Below, in pieces: positions 30,919 through 38,937 of a stretch of 38,937 nt of DNA. Location of the stretch: contig CAAGDU010000154.1 in NCBI GenBank assembly GCA_900768725.1, forward strand, positions 1 to 38,937. The letters run 5' to 3'. The notes under the pieces were generated by a model. The model did no database searches. It saw nothing but the letters and a program-made list of their open reading frames with translations, and had not been told where the DNA came from. Position 1 is the first letter of the stretch; each line of letters begins with the position of its first letter. The position numbers and the translations under genes were made by a program. This stretch comes from Bacteroidales bacterium. GTDB taxonomy: Bacteria; Bacteroidota; Bacteroidia; Bacteroidales; Paludibacteraceae.

Positions 30919-32307
30919 ATGGTAAAATGGTTTGAAAAAATAGGGTATGGCTTCGGAGATATGGCTTCGTCCATGTTCTGGAAACTCTTCGGAGCATACT
31001 TGATGATATTCTATACCGATGTCTTTGGTATTTCGGCGGCAGCGGTAGGTACGATGTTTTTGGTAACGCGTATGTGGGACTCTGTGTTCGACCCCATAGT
31101 AGGAGTGATTGCCGATAGAACCCACTCCCGCTTCGGACGCTTCCGCCCCTACCTGCTGTATCTGGCATTGCCGTTTGCGATAATCGGCGTGATGACGTTT
31201 TTCACACCCGACTGGGAAAATACCGCCAAGGTGGTGTATGCGTATATCACTTATTCGCTTATGATGATGGTCTATTCGGCTATCAATGTGCCGTATGCCG
31301 CCTTGCTGGGCGTGATGAGTCCGAATGTGAAAGAGCGAAACCAACTCTCCACCTATCGTATGACGTTTGCCTATATCGGCTCTTTCCTTGCGCTGCTGCT
31401 CTTCATGCCGATGGTCAACGCTTTCTCGCAGCATAGCACAGATATCACCATGCAGCGGTATGGCTGGTTGATGGCGGTAGTGGTGATTGCTGTGGCTTGT
31501 GCGGTGCTCTTCCTTGCATGCTTCTTGCTGACCAAAGAGCGGGTGAAACCCATAAAGGAACAACCTACTTCGCTCAAATCCGACCTGAAAGACCTGCTCC
31601 ACAACAAGCCTTGGTGGATTCTGCTCGGGGCAGGTATTGCTGCATTGATTTTCAATTCTATACGTGATGGGGCTACGGTGTACTATTTCAAGTATTATGT
31701 GCAGGAATCTACGCACAGCGATATTACACTCTTCGGAATACCCTTTGTATTGAGCGGACTCTATTTGGCTGTAGGACAGGCATCGAACATTATCGGTGTG
31801 ATTTTGGCGGCACCTGTCTCCAACCGTATTGGTAAGAAGCGCACCTATCTGGGTGCAATGGTCATTGCTACGGTTTTGAGCGTCATCTTCTATTGGTTCA
31901 AGGCTGACCAACTGGTGTGGATATTTGTCTTCCAGTTCTTGATTAGTATCTGTGCCGGCAGCATCTTCCCCTTGCTTTGGAGTATGTATGCCGATTGTGC
32001 GGACTATTCGGAGTTGCAGACGGGCAACCGTGCTACGGGGCTGATTTTCTCTTCTTCGTCTATGTCCCAGAAATTGGGGTGGGCAATAGGCACTGCGCTC
32101 ACGGGATGGCTGCTCGCTATCTTCGGGTTTGAGGCAAATGCCGTGCAGAATGCAGAGACCATACAGGGAATCCGTATGTTCCTCTCTATTCTCCCCGCTT
32201 GCGGCACCCTGCTCTCGGTCATTTTCATCAGTTTCTATCCCCTGTCGGAGAAACGCATGGCTGAAATCACGGAACAATTAAATACAAAACGCAATGAAAA
32301 GGCTTAA
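30919..32307 (+). CDS. GPH family sugar:cation symporter, MFS (462 aa)
   Basis: Inner membrane transporter of the glycoside-pentoside-hexuronide family with about 12 hydrophobic helices. The frame extends upstream to 30880 through a low-complexity tract, but ATG 30919 gives the normal start (MVKWFEKIGYGFGDMASSM). Signature sequences are GYGFGDMASSMFW, RMWDSVFDPIVGVIADRT, SRFGRFRPYLL and NVPYAALLGVMSPNVKERNQL. It probably carries beta-mannobiose (or mannosyl-glucose) into the cytoplasm for the epimerase and GH130. It overlaps the epimerase gene by 14 nt, indicating translational coupling. Confidence 0.92.
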   Translation: MVKWFEKIGYGFGDMASSMFWKLFGAYLMIFYTDVFGISAAAVGTMFLVTRMWDSVFDPIVGVIADRTHSRFGRFRPYLLYLALPFAIIGVMTFFTPDWENTAKVVYAYITYSLMMMVYSAINVPYAALLGVMSPNVKERNQLSTYRMTFAYIGSFLALLLFMPMVNAFSQHSTDITMQRYGWLMAVVVIAVACAVLFLACFLLTKERVKPIKEQPTSLKSDLKDLLHNKPWWILLGAGIAALIFNSIRDGATVYYFKYYVQESTHSDITLFGIPFVLSGLYLAVGQASNIIGVILAAPVSNRIGKKRTYLGAMVIATVLSVIFYWFKADQLVWIFVFQFLISICAGSIFPLLWSMYADCADYSELQTGNRATGLIFSSSSMSQKLGWAIGTALTGWLLAIFGFEANAVQNAETIQGIRMFLSILPACGTLLSVIFISFYPLSEKRMAEITEQLNTKRNEKA

Positions 32308-33484
32308 GTCAGAAGTAACGGAATGCTTGGTACAGAACATCCTGCCGTATTGGCTGCGCCTGCAAGATGAAGAGCACGGCGGATTCTATGGCGAGGTAAC
32401 GGGTTCGGAAGTGCCGGTGCCTACCGCCGACCGCGGCGCAATCCTTTATGCACGCATCCTTTGGGCTTTCTCCGCCGCCTATCGTGTGCTCCACAAGACC
32501 GAGTATCTGCGGGCTGCTACGCGGGCAAAAGACTATATCTTAGCCCATTTCATAGACCATGAATACGGCGGTACGTACTGGTCGGTGGACTATTTGGGCA
32601 ATCCTAAAGATACCAAGAAGCAGTTTTATGCTATCGGGTTTATGATTTACGGTTTCTCGGAGTATGTGCGGGCTACGGGCGACCCCACTGCCTTGCAGAC
32701 CGCCATCTCGCTATACCATTGCATCGAGGAGTACTCTTTAGATACCGTTCACAACGGCTATATAGAGGCGACCACCCGTGATTGGCAACCCATAGCGGAT
32801 ATGCGTCTCAGCGAGAAAGACGAGAACCAAGCCAAGTCGCAAAACAGCCACCTGCACATCATTGAACCTTATGCGAACTTATATCGCGTATGGCAGGACG
32901 AGGGGCTCAAAAAGGCAATCAGCAACCTGTTGCATCTTTTCGACGATGTGATGCGCGATAAGCAGACCAATCATATCAATCTGTTCTTTGATATGGAATG
33001 GCACTGCACCAAAGCACTCTCGCAGGGACCGAAAGAGAGTTACGGACACGACATAGAGGCATCGTGGCTGATAGACGAGGCGGCTACCTTGATTGGAGAA
33101 CCGCACAACGACTTTGTCTTCAGCGTCGCAAAGGCGGCGAGCGAAGGGCTGAATGCCGATGGCAGCATGCGCCACGAAGATACCGACCCCGATATACACT
33201 GGTGGGTGATGGCGGAAACGGTGGTGGGCTATGCTAACATATACCAACGGTTAACCGAGCAGCCGGATGCCACGCACCATATCGACGAAATCCTGCTCAA
33301 TCGTCGCCGGACGTATGAGGCATGGGAGTATATCAAAACGCATCTTGTTGACCACCAACACGGAGAATGGTACTGGTCTTGTTCGCCCGACGGCAAGCCC
33401 AACACTACGGACGATAAAGCCGGCTTTTGGAAGTGCCCATACCACAACAGCCGCATGTGCTTGGAGATCATTCAGCGCTTTTAG
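32294..33484 (+). CDS. Cellobiose/mannobiose 2-epimerase, AGE family (396 aa)
   Basis: Converts beta-1,4-mannobiose to mannosyl-glucose, the substrate of GH130, in the cytoplasm. The protein is an (alpha/alpha)6 barrel of the N-acylglucosamine 2-epimerase family. Visible markers are the N-terminal EHGGFYGEV, KKQFYAIGFMIYGFSEYVRA, the NSHLHIIEPYANL motif (near 184-196), YGHDIEASWLIDEA (about 250-263) and a final KCPYHNSRMCLE with the conserved His near the C-terminus. The length equals that of characterised cellobiose 2-epimerases. It starts inside the symporter gene (14-nt overlap). Confidence 0.93.
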   Translation: MKRLKSEVTECLVQNILPYWLRLQDEEHGGFYGEVTGSEVPVPTADRGAILYARILWAFSAAYRVLHKTEYLRAATRAKDYILAHFIDHEYGGTYWSVDYLGNPKDTKKQFYAIGFMIYGFSEYVRATGDPTALQTAISLYHCIEEYSLDTVHNGYIEATTRDWQPIADMRLSEKDENQAKSQNSHLHIIEPYANLYRVWQDEGLKKAISNLLHLFDDVMRDKQTNHINLFFDMEWHCTKALSQGPKESYGHDIEASWLIDEAATLIGEPHNDFVFSVAKAASEGLNADGSMRHEDTDPDIHWWVMAETVVGYANIYQRLTEQPDATHHIDEILLNRRRTYEAWEYIKTHLVDHQHGEWYWSCSPDGKPNTTDDKAGFWKCPYHNSRMCLEIIQRF

Positions 33485-33508
33485 CAACCACAGGTCGCGC
33501 AGGTATCC

Positions 33509-33538
33509 TGTCCGGGTGCGCAGGCGTCCCCGCCTGCT
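33509..33538 (+). repeat. Dispersed hairpin element, copy after the epimerase
   Basis: Same 30-nt sequence as at 28475-28504, with stem GCAGGCG/CGCCTGC. It lies 25 nt after the epimerase stop codon. Confidence 0.8.
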
Positions 33539-33647
33539 AAAAAGTTTCCCTTTCCGGGTCCCCGAAAAATCTTTGATTTTTTGGGTGGATTTTGGGAGAT
33601 TTAGAGGGCCTTATCTGGCGTGCGCCCGCGACTTGTCAAGGCTAAAC

Positions 33648-33708
33648 CACTAACCACTAACCACTAAACACTAAACACTAAACACTAAACACTAAACACT
33701 AACCACTA
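33648..33708. repeat. 7-bp telomere-like tandem repeat
   Basis: Eight units of CACTAA(C/A) plus a partial ninth, directly before the GH113-like gene. A degenerate relative (CCACTAAC, ACCACTAACCACC) occurs before the surface binding protein gene at about 16628-16652. There is no obvious promoter inside the array. Confidence 0.8.
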
Positions 33709-33723
33709 TATCCCCCTTTTATT

Positions 33724-35916
33724 ATGAAAAAATCATTTTCATTCCTTGGGCTTCTCTTGGTGGCTCAACTATGCATAGCTAACCCTATGCCATCTCAAAT
33801 GAACACATACCCTTGTTCCCGCATCGGTATCTTGTGGAGCACATGGCACCCCGACCATTTTATGCACTACGAGGACTATGTGGCAACGATGGAGCAATGG
33901 GGAATGAGTTATGTATCCATCAACCCGACCTATTTCCTCAATACCTATGCAGAGGGTATCTTAACCGAATGGAACGAGCAGGAGGTTACGCCGAGTATTG
34001 CTTTGCAGAAAAGCGTGGTGAAACACTTGATAGCAGAGGGCTTCTATATCAACTATCGCCCGCATGTGGACCCTATCAAGTTTGCCATGCAAGAGGGTAG
34101 TTCGGAGCGTAATAACTGCAACACCAACCCGGGCGGCAAAGATTGGCGCGGGGAGTTCGACCTCATGGACCCCACCGACCCCACCATCGGCTATAAAGAG
34201 AAAGTCATACTTCCCGGACTGCAGATGCTGGCGGAGGCTATCCGTGAGAGCAAGAAGGCAGGCTACACCCTTGTGTCTCCCATACGTTTTGACCTCGGAG
34301 CGGAACTCATGGACGCTATGCTCAACTATCCCACTCACTGGAGCGACCTGCTGGCTGCTGTGCGCACATTGCTCAACACTACCTATAGTGATGTGAAGAA
34401 TGATATCGTCTTGGGGCATAACTTCTGCCACCATATAGAGTATCTGATGCGTCTGCCCGGGCATCCCGATTTCTTTCGGCGTATTATGGCTGACCAAACT
34501 ACTGTCGGACACGACGATTTGCTCTATCTCGACCGCCCTGGTATCACTGATGCCACGCGCCAAGCCATCGGGCAGTATATAGCAGGGCTCGATGAGATGT
34601 CTTTGTCGCAGTATATGCCTTTGGACATCTTCACGCCGGCAGACGAGAAAACCACTGCCGATGAGGTATATACCGCGTTGCTATGGCACGAACAGAACTT
34701 TATCAACGAGTGCTTGGTGCAAGAGTGTGGCGTTCCGATTGACAAACTGCCGATTTTGCATATTGGCGAGTACGGTATGGGCTGGCGCGGATTGAATGCT
34801 CCCAATGTGTGGGATGTGCAGGCTTGGCAGAAAGCAGGCAATGGCGCTATGATTCTCTCCGAGAGTGAGCAGAAGCAGGATGCCGCCATCGCCATTGATG
34901 GAATCATCAAGTATGTGGACGAGACCTCGCCGACCAACTATCGTAGTTTCCTGCTTTGGTTCGGAGGAAAGCCCTACGACCTGCTGAATATCAATTCCTA
35001 TTCCAACTGGTATAATCCCAAGGCGGCTACGGCACTGCAGAACTATTGGGCTACCCATAAAGGTATGCCGTCGCTTGATTCTGCAACCGATGCTGATTTC
35101 GGAGTAGAAGACCCCGATTTGGATGCCGTGCCGCCGGTGCGCACCAAGAAACTGCTGGACGATTTTGAGGACTACACCAACAACGCCGAACTGCAGCAGA
35201 CATGGCAGCGCAACGGCAATGGAGCGTCCATCGTGCCGGCTATCGATACGGAGCATGCCACGGAGGGGATGCAGTGTATGCAACTCACCTACGACCTGAC
35301 CGGTAATACTTATGCCGGTGTGATGAAGTCCGGCAGCGGCTCTGTGGCGGGGTTTGACGGCATCGCTTATACGCTCATACCCGACAACTCAGGAGCAGAC
35401 TTGCTCATACAGATACAGGACGGCAGCGGGCATTATTGGAAATCGACGATCCAACTCACCGGCACACAACCTCAAGATATCTTCCTGCCGTTTGACGCTT
35501 TTGTCGGTGGTTACAATACCTCGGGTACATGGAACAATCCCGCCGATATTACGGAGGTGGCATTTTATGTAGAGAAGGGCACAAAGGGAACCATTTATAT
35601 TGATAATCTGCGTGCTACTTACACTCAAGAGAAAATAGATTCTTTGGAGAACTTGACCTCTGTAGCCGAGGTGGAGACCTTATCGATGAATATGTTCCCG
35701 AATCCTGCCCATACCTATGTCCGCATTGCCTGTGAGAAGCCTATCCGACACCTTGCATTGTACGATGCCTGTGGCAGAAGTGTCATGGCTTTAGACAACT
35801 ATACGCAACAGGAGGTAGTACTACCCACCGCCGGTCTCTGCTCGGGCATCTACGTCTGCCGCGTAGTAACAGAGGACGAGCAAGTGTATGTAAGGCGTTT
35901 GGTGGTGAAACACTAA
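33724..35916 (+). CDS. Secreted GH113-like clan GH-A hydrolase with CBM11-like domain and T9SS tail (730 aa)
   Basis: Signal peptide 1-19. Residues 30-445 look like a (beta/alpha)8 glycosidase: SRIGILWSTWHPDHF, MEQWGMSYVSINPTYF, and YINYRPHVDPIKF, which resembles the K/R-P-H-x-D motif of GH113 mannanases. Candidate catalytic residues are Glu194 (FDLGAELMD, acid/base) and Glu349 (LHIGEYGMGWRG, nucleophile). They lie 155 residues apart, wider than in GH113, so the protein may be a divergent or separate family. Residues 477-633 (LLDDFEDY start, IYIDNLR end) are CBM11-like, and 655-730 (MFPNPAHTYVRI, LYDACGRSVM, SGIYVCRV) is a T9SS type A sorting domain. A beta-mannanase or mannan-side-chain activity is expected from context only. 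Confidence 0.75.
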   Translation: MKKSFSFLGLLLVAQLCIANPMPSQMNTYPCSRIGILWSTWHPDHFMHYEDYVATMEQWGMSYVSINPTYFLNTYAEGILTEWNEQEVTPSIALQKSVVKHLIAEGFYINYRPHVDPIKFAMQEGSSERNNCNTNPGGKDWRGEFDLMDPTDPTIGYKEKVILPGLQMLAEAIRESKKAGYTLVSPIRFDLGAELMDAMLNYPTHWSDLLAAVRTLLNTTYSDVKNDIVLGHNFCHHIEYLMRLPGHPDFFRRIMADQTTVGHDDLLYLDRPGITDATRQAIGQYIAGLDEMSLSQYMPLDIFTPADEKTTADEVYTALLWHEQNFINECLVQECGVPIDKLPILHIGEYGMGWRGLNAPNVWDVQAWQKAGNGAMILSESEQKQDAAIAIDGIIKYVDETSPTNYRSFLLWFGGKPYDLLNINSYSNWYNPKAATALQNYWATHKGMPSLDSATDADFGVEDPDLDAVPPVRTKKLLDDFEDYTNNAELQQTWQRNGNGASIVPAIDTEHATEGMQCMQLTYDLTGNTYAGVMKSGSGSVAGFDGIAYTLIPDNSGADLLIQIQDGSGHYWKSTIQLTGTQPQDIFLPFDAFVGGYNTSGTWNNPADITEVAFYVEKGTKGTIYIDNLRATYTQEKIDSLENLTSVAEVETLSMNMFPNPAHTYVRIACEKPIRHLALYDACGRSVMALDNYTQQEVVLPTAGLCSGIYVCRVVTEDEQVYVRRLVVKH

Positions 35917-36114
35917 TAAGGTCTCAAAGCCGTCAATTACGGCAACGAGACGGCAACGAAAGCAGGGAATATCAAGGGAAAACGATATCTATCTTATTAG
36001 GTTCTTGGTAAAGAATTAAAGTCTCCCTTAAAGGGAGATTTAGAGGGTCGTTTTTGGAATTTTTTGTTGAAATAACAGATTTGTCGTTTGGTCTATGTTG
36101 AGTTCGTGTAAAAT

Positions 36115-38745
36115 ATGAAATGGAATAAAATAGTCATAGTATTCCTTAGTTTATGCTTGTGCATACCGGCGAAAGCCGACATCGTGTTGCCGGACTTGAT
36201 TGGCGACTACATGTTGCTCCAGCAGCAAACGGAAGTGAAACTATGGGGTAAAGCCACAGCGGGCAATCTCGTGTCAGTCTATACCTCGTGGGGGGCGAGT
36301 GCAGAGACGCGAGTGGATAAGCAGGGACAGTGGGAAGTGCAGATCTCCACGCCCTCTGCCTCCTACCAGGAGCACACCATTACGTTCGTGGAGACCCCGC
36401 GCCAACGTGCTTACTACAATCCCGAGCCGATACAGGTGGCGCATGTGCTGATTGGCGAGGTCTGGCTGGCGAGCGGGCAGAGCAACATGGAGATGCCGTT
36501 GCGCGGCTTCTGGCAATGCCCCGTGCAGCATGCCAACGAGGAGATTGCCTTAGCCCGCCGATTTAGCGGCAAAATTCGTTATGCCACCATAGAGCGAAGA
36601 GATGCACTACAACCACAAGGTGAAGCCTTCGGTAAATGGCAGGACTGCAACCCGTTCAATGCCGTGCAGTTCGGAGCAACCGCGTTTTTCTTTGCCCAAT
36701 GGCTGCAGCAGGCGCTGGATATACCCGTCGGCATCATCAACTGCTCGTGGGGCGGCTCCTCCCTCGAGGGCTGGATGCCGAGACAGATGGTCGAGAAATA
36801 CGAGGACATCCCATCCACAGACGCGGAGATTGAGGCAATACCTACCGTATGGCAACGACCTATCGTGATGTACAATGGTATGTTGTACCCCATTCGTCGC
36901 TATACCATCAAGGGCTTCCTGTGGTATCAGGGTTGCTCCAATGTGGGGAAAGATGCCACGTATCCCTATCGAGAGGCGGAGATGGTAACCCATTGGCGCT
37001 CGCTCTTCAGCAACGGGACGAAGAACAAGGTATTGCCTTTCTATTTCGTGGAGATTGCCCCCTATGGCTACGGTGCCCCTATGGCGCACAATGCCGCCGA
37101 CTTGCGTGCCTCGCAATGGCGGCTCACAGACCTGATTCCGGAGACAGAGGGGGTATGCACAAACGACCTCGTAGAACCCTATGAGATAGATAATATCCAC
37201 CCGAAGAACAAGCAGGAGATAGGCAAGCGATTGGCTTTCCTCGCCCTCCATCGAGACTACGGCATGCAGCATGTAGAGTGCTATTCGCCGCGACTGGAGC
37301 GCGTGGAAACCACGGATAGTACGCTCGTACTCTTCTTCTCCCATGCCGAGGACGGCTTCTCGCGCTATGCGGACATACAGGGCTTTGAGTTGTCGCCCGA
37401 TGGAGAGAACTGGTTTCCGGCACTCGCTACTGCCCATCCCGACCATAAGAATGCAATGGTGCTGTGCTATGCCTCACAGGTGCGACCGATGCCCATACAA
37501 ACCGTGCAATATGCGTACCACAATTTTAGCATCGGCAACTTGGCGAGCATGCGCTATCTGCCCGTAGTCCCCTTCCGCTACATGCTACCGAAGCCAATCA
37601 GCACCCGCCAAGCGCCCTTTATCGGCACGAACTTCTGGTATGCACCTATCCTCGCCTCCACGGGTGAGGGTGGCGACCGCGAGCGGCTCAAACGCGAACT
37701 CGATACCCTGCAATCGCTGGGAGTCAACAACCTGCGTATCCTCGTCGGAGGCGAAGGAGAGCGAGGGATGACCGCACATATTCGACCCACGCTCCAACCC
37801 CAAGCGGGCATCTACAACGATACCTTGCTCGATGGCTTGGATTACCTCTTGGCGGACTTGGAACAACGGGGTATGCAGGCGGTCTTGTACCTGAACAATG
37901 CGTGGGAATGGTCAGGAGGCTATGCGCAGTATGTGTCGTGGGCAACAGGCACCTATATGCCTATTCCCGCCATCGACGGATGGGACACCTACAAGCAGTA
38001 CGCCAAGCAGTTTATCACCATGCCCGATGCACAGCAACTCTTCGACAACCATCTGCGTTTCCTGCTCACCCGCACCAATCGCTATACCCATCGCCCCTAC
38101 ACGGAGTCGCCTGCCATCTATGCTTGGCAGATTGCCAACGAGCCCCGCGCCTTTGCCGAGACGGGAACGCCCGCGGACGAGCAGCAGAAACAGCGCTTTG
38201 TACAGTGGATAGACCATTGCTCGCGCCTTATACATGCGCTGGACCCGAACCATCGCATCACCACCGGCAGCGAGGGGCTGTGGGGCTGCGAGAAAGACTC
38301 CGCGCTCTTCTGCGCCATCCATTCCCTGCCCTGTATCGACTACGCCACCTGCCACATCTGGCCCTACAACTGGGGCTGGCTGCAAGCAGGCAACCATCTT
38401 GACAGCGTTGAGCACTACCTCCAAACGCACATCCGTTGGATGGAGCAGATTGGCAAACCGCTTGTTATCGAGGAGTTCGGACTACCCCGAGACGGCATGT
38501 CCCTGCAAGCAGGCTCGCCTACCGTCTTGCGCAACGAGATGTATGCGCATATCTTCAACGCCGTTCACCAATCCCATCAAGCAGGCAAACCGCTCATCGG
38601 TTGCAACTTCTGGGGCTGGGGTGGGGAAGGAGGCACCTACACCGGCGACCCCGCGCAAGAACCCCAAGGACTCAACTCCGTCTTCACCGCGGACACAACC
38701 ACTTTGCAACTCATCAGAACCTACTCCTGCACCCTCGACAACTAA
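36115..38745 (+). CDS. SGNH carbohydrate esterase fused to GH5 (subfamily 7-like) mannanase (876 aa)
   Basis: Signal peptide 1-21. The N-terminal half (about 22-490) is a sialate O-acetylesterase-type SGNH hydrolase: nucleophile Ser123 in ASGQSNMEMP, the INCSWGGSSLEGWM block (208-221), FLWYQGCSN, and Asp359/His362 in IDNIHPKN. The C-terminal half (about 500-870) is GH5: FIGTNFWYAPIL start, LGVNNLRIL, acid/base Glu676 in IANEPRAF, CHIWPYNWGW, and nucleophile Glu787 in VIEEFGLPRD. This layout suits GH5_7 mannanases. The pairing suggests removal of acetyl groups from mannan coupled to backbone cleavage. The N-terminal family includes many non-sialate acetylesterases, so mannan acetyl is the likelier substrate. 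Spacing from the preceding gene is 198 nt. Confidence 0.92.
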   Translation: MKWNKIVIVFLSLCLCIPAKADIVLPDLIGDYMLLQQQTEVKLWGKATAGNLVSVYTSWGASAETRVDKQGQWEVQISTPSASYQEHTITFVETPRQRAYYNPEPIQVAHVLIGEVWLASGQSNMEMPLRGFWQCPVQHANEEIALARRFSGKIRYATIERRDALQPQGEAFGKWQDCNPFNAVQFGATAFFFAQWLQQALDIPVGIINCSWGGSSLEGWMPRQMVEKYEDIPSTDAEIEAIPTVWQRPIVMYNGMLYPIRRYTIKGFLWYQGCSNVGKDATYPYREAEMVTHWRSLFSNGTKNKVLPFYFVEIAPYGYGAPMAHNAADLRASQWRLTDLIPETEGVCTNDLVEPYEIDNIHPKNKQEIGKRLAFLALHRDYGMQHVECYSPRLERVETTDSTLVLFFSHAEDGFSRYADIQGFELSPDGENWFPALATAHPDHKNAMVLCYASQVRPMPIQTVQYAYHNFSIGNLASMRYLPVVPFRYMLPKPISTRQAPFIGTNFWYAPILASTGEGGDRERLKRELDTLQSLGVNNLRILVGGEGERGMTAHIRPTLQPQAGIYNDTLLDGLDYLLADLEQRGMQAVLYLNNAWEWSGGYAQYVSWATGTYMPIPAIDGWDTYKQYAKQFITMPDAQQLFDNHLRFLLTRTNRYTHRPYTESPAIYAWQIANEPRAFAETGTPADEQQKQRFVQWIDHCSRLIHALDPNHRITTGSEGLWGCEKDSALFCAIHSLPCIDYATCHIWPYNWGWLQAGNHLDSVEHYLQTHIRWMEQIGKPLVIEEFGLPRDGMSLQAGSPTVLRNEMYAHIFNAVHQSHQAGKPLIGCNFWGWGGEGGTYTGDPAQEPQGLNSVFTADTTTLQLIRTYSCTLDN

Positions 38746-38788
38746 CCCTCCCCCCCCCGTATCGAGATACAATCTTTCTGCTGTCTAT

Positions 38789-38832
38789 TACGTAGGATAT
38801 ACGTAAGATATACGTAGGATATACGTAGGATA
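38789..38832. repeat. 11-bp tandem array TACGTA(G/A)GATA x4
   Basis: Four contiguous 11-nt units at 38789, 38800, 38811 and 38822; only the second differs, by one base. Each unit contains the palindrome TACGTA. The array lies between the end of the esterase-GH5 gene and the next start codon, and a GTATC-GA-GATAC inverted repeat sits just upstream (38759-38770). A phased regulator binding site is possible. Confidence 0.8.
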
Positions 38833-38902
38833 ACAGGAGGTATATGCTGACTTTTAACGGTCTCTCCACCTACCTCATAATTCCTAATTCCTAATTAAAC
38901 AA

Positions 38903-38937
38903 ATGAAACCTTACAAGTTTGAGCCTTATTTGCGAAC
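38903..38937 (+). CDS. Partial CDS at the right edge, possibly mannose-6-phosphate isomerase
   Basis: ATG 38903 opens a frame that runs off the window after 11 full codons, reading MKPYKFEPYLR. Bacteroidota class I mannose-6-phosphate isomerases often start with a similar K-F-x-P-x-L pattern before a W-G-G motif, and such an enzyme would fit the mannan pathway. Eleven residues cannot prove it. Confidence 0.35.
   Translation, partial: MKPYKFEPYLR

Noticed and set aside
30907..32277. Minus-strand open frame of 456 codons opposite the symporter
   Set aside because: Antisense shadow; the plus-strand GPH signatures are clear.
33648..33708. CRISPR array
   Set aside because: The 7-bp units are contiguous, with no spacers and no cas genes nearby.
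36115..37584. Dedicated sialic-acid esterase
   Set aside because: The domain family includes many acetylesterases with other substrates, and no sialidase or sialic acid gene is present in the window.

Overview
The window looks like a chromosomal segment of a Bacteroidales bacterium, most like Prevotellaceae of a gut or rumen type. The signs are a SusC/SusD pair, -7 promoter boxes of the TAnnTTTG type, lipobox signal peptides, type IX secretion (T9SS)-like C-termini and weak ribosome binding sites. No rRNA, tRNA, CRISPR array or intact transposase was seen.

Positions 1-2460 are accessory DNA that resembles the antirestriction region of a Bacteroides conjugative element. It holds a tiny Cys-rich protein, a short acidic protein, an ArdC N-domain-like protein and ArdA. 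Two copies of an ~85-nt double-hairpin repeat bracket these genes. Positions 2565-4616 carry an AT-rich two-gene unit with its own promoter: an AAA ATPase and a RloB/TOPRIM protein, the composition of AbiL-type phage defence.

Positions 4700-38745 form a large beta-mannan utilisation locus (PUL). Two paralogous AraC regulators flank a GH3 lipoprotein. Then come two secreted proteins built from a repeated beta-sandwich module, SusC, SusD, a surface glycan-binding lipoprotein, a CBM35-like/GH5 mannanase, a GH26 lipoprotein, two non-catalytic modular proteins with InlB-like repeats, a GH36 alpha-galactosidase with an odd N-terminus, a second GH26 lipoprotein, a GH130 mannosylglucose phosphorylase, a GPH sugar symporter, a cellobiose/mannobiose 2-epimerase, a GH113-like clan-A hydrolase with a CBM11-like domain and T9SS tail, and an SGNH esterase fused to a GH5 mannanase. 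A truncated reading frame begins at the right edge.

Inferred pathway: secreted and surface GH5, GH26 and GH113-like enzymes plus the esterase attack (acetylated galacto-/gluco-)mannan. SusC/D and binding proteins capture and import the products. GH36 removes galactose and GH3 removes terminal sugars, probably in the periplasm. The GPH transporter imports mannobiose, the epimerase converts it to mannosyl-glucose, and GH130 phosphorolyses that to mannose-1-phosphate and glucose. The overall logic is known from Bacteroides. The least familiar parts are the non-catalytic modular proteins, the shared short C-terminal motif, the GH36 N-terminal fusion, the GH113-like enzyme, and a hairpin repeat family that has entered the GH3 coding sequence.
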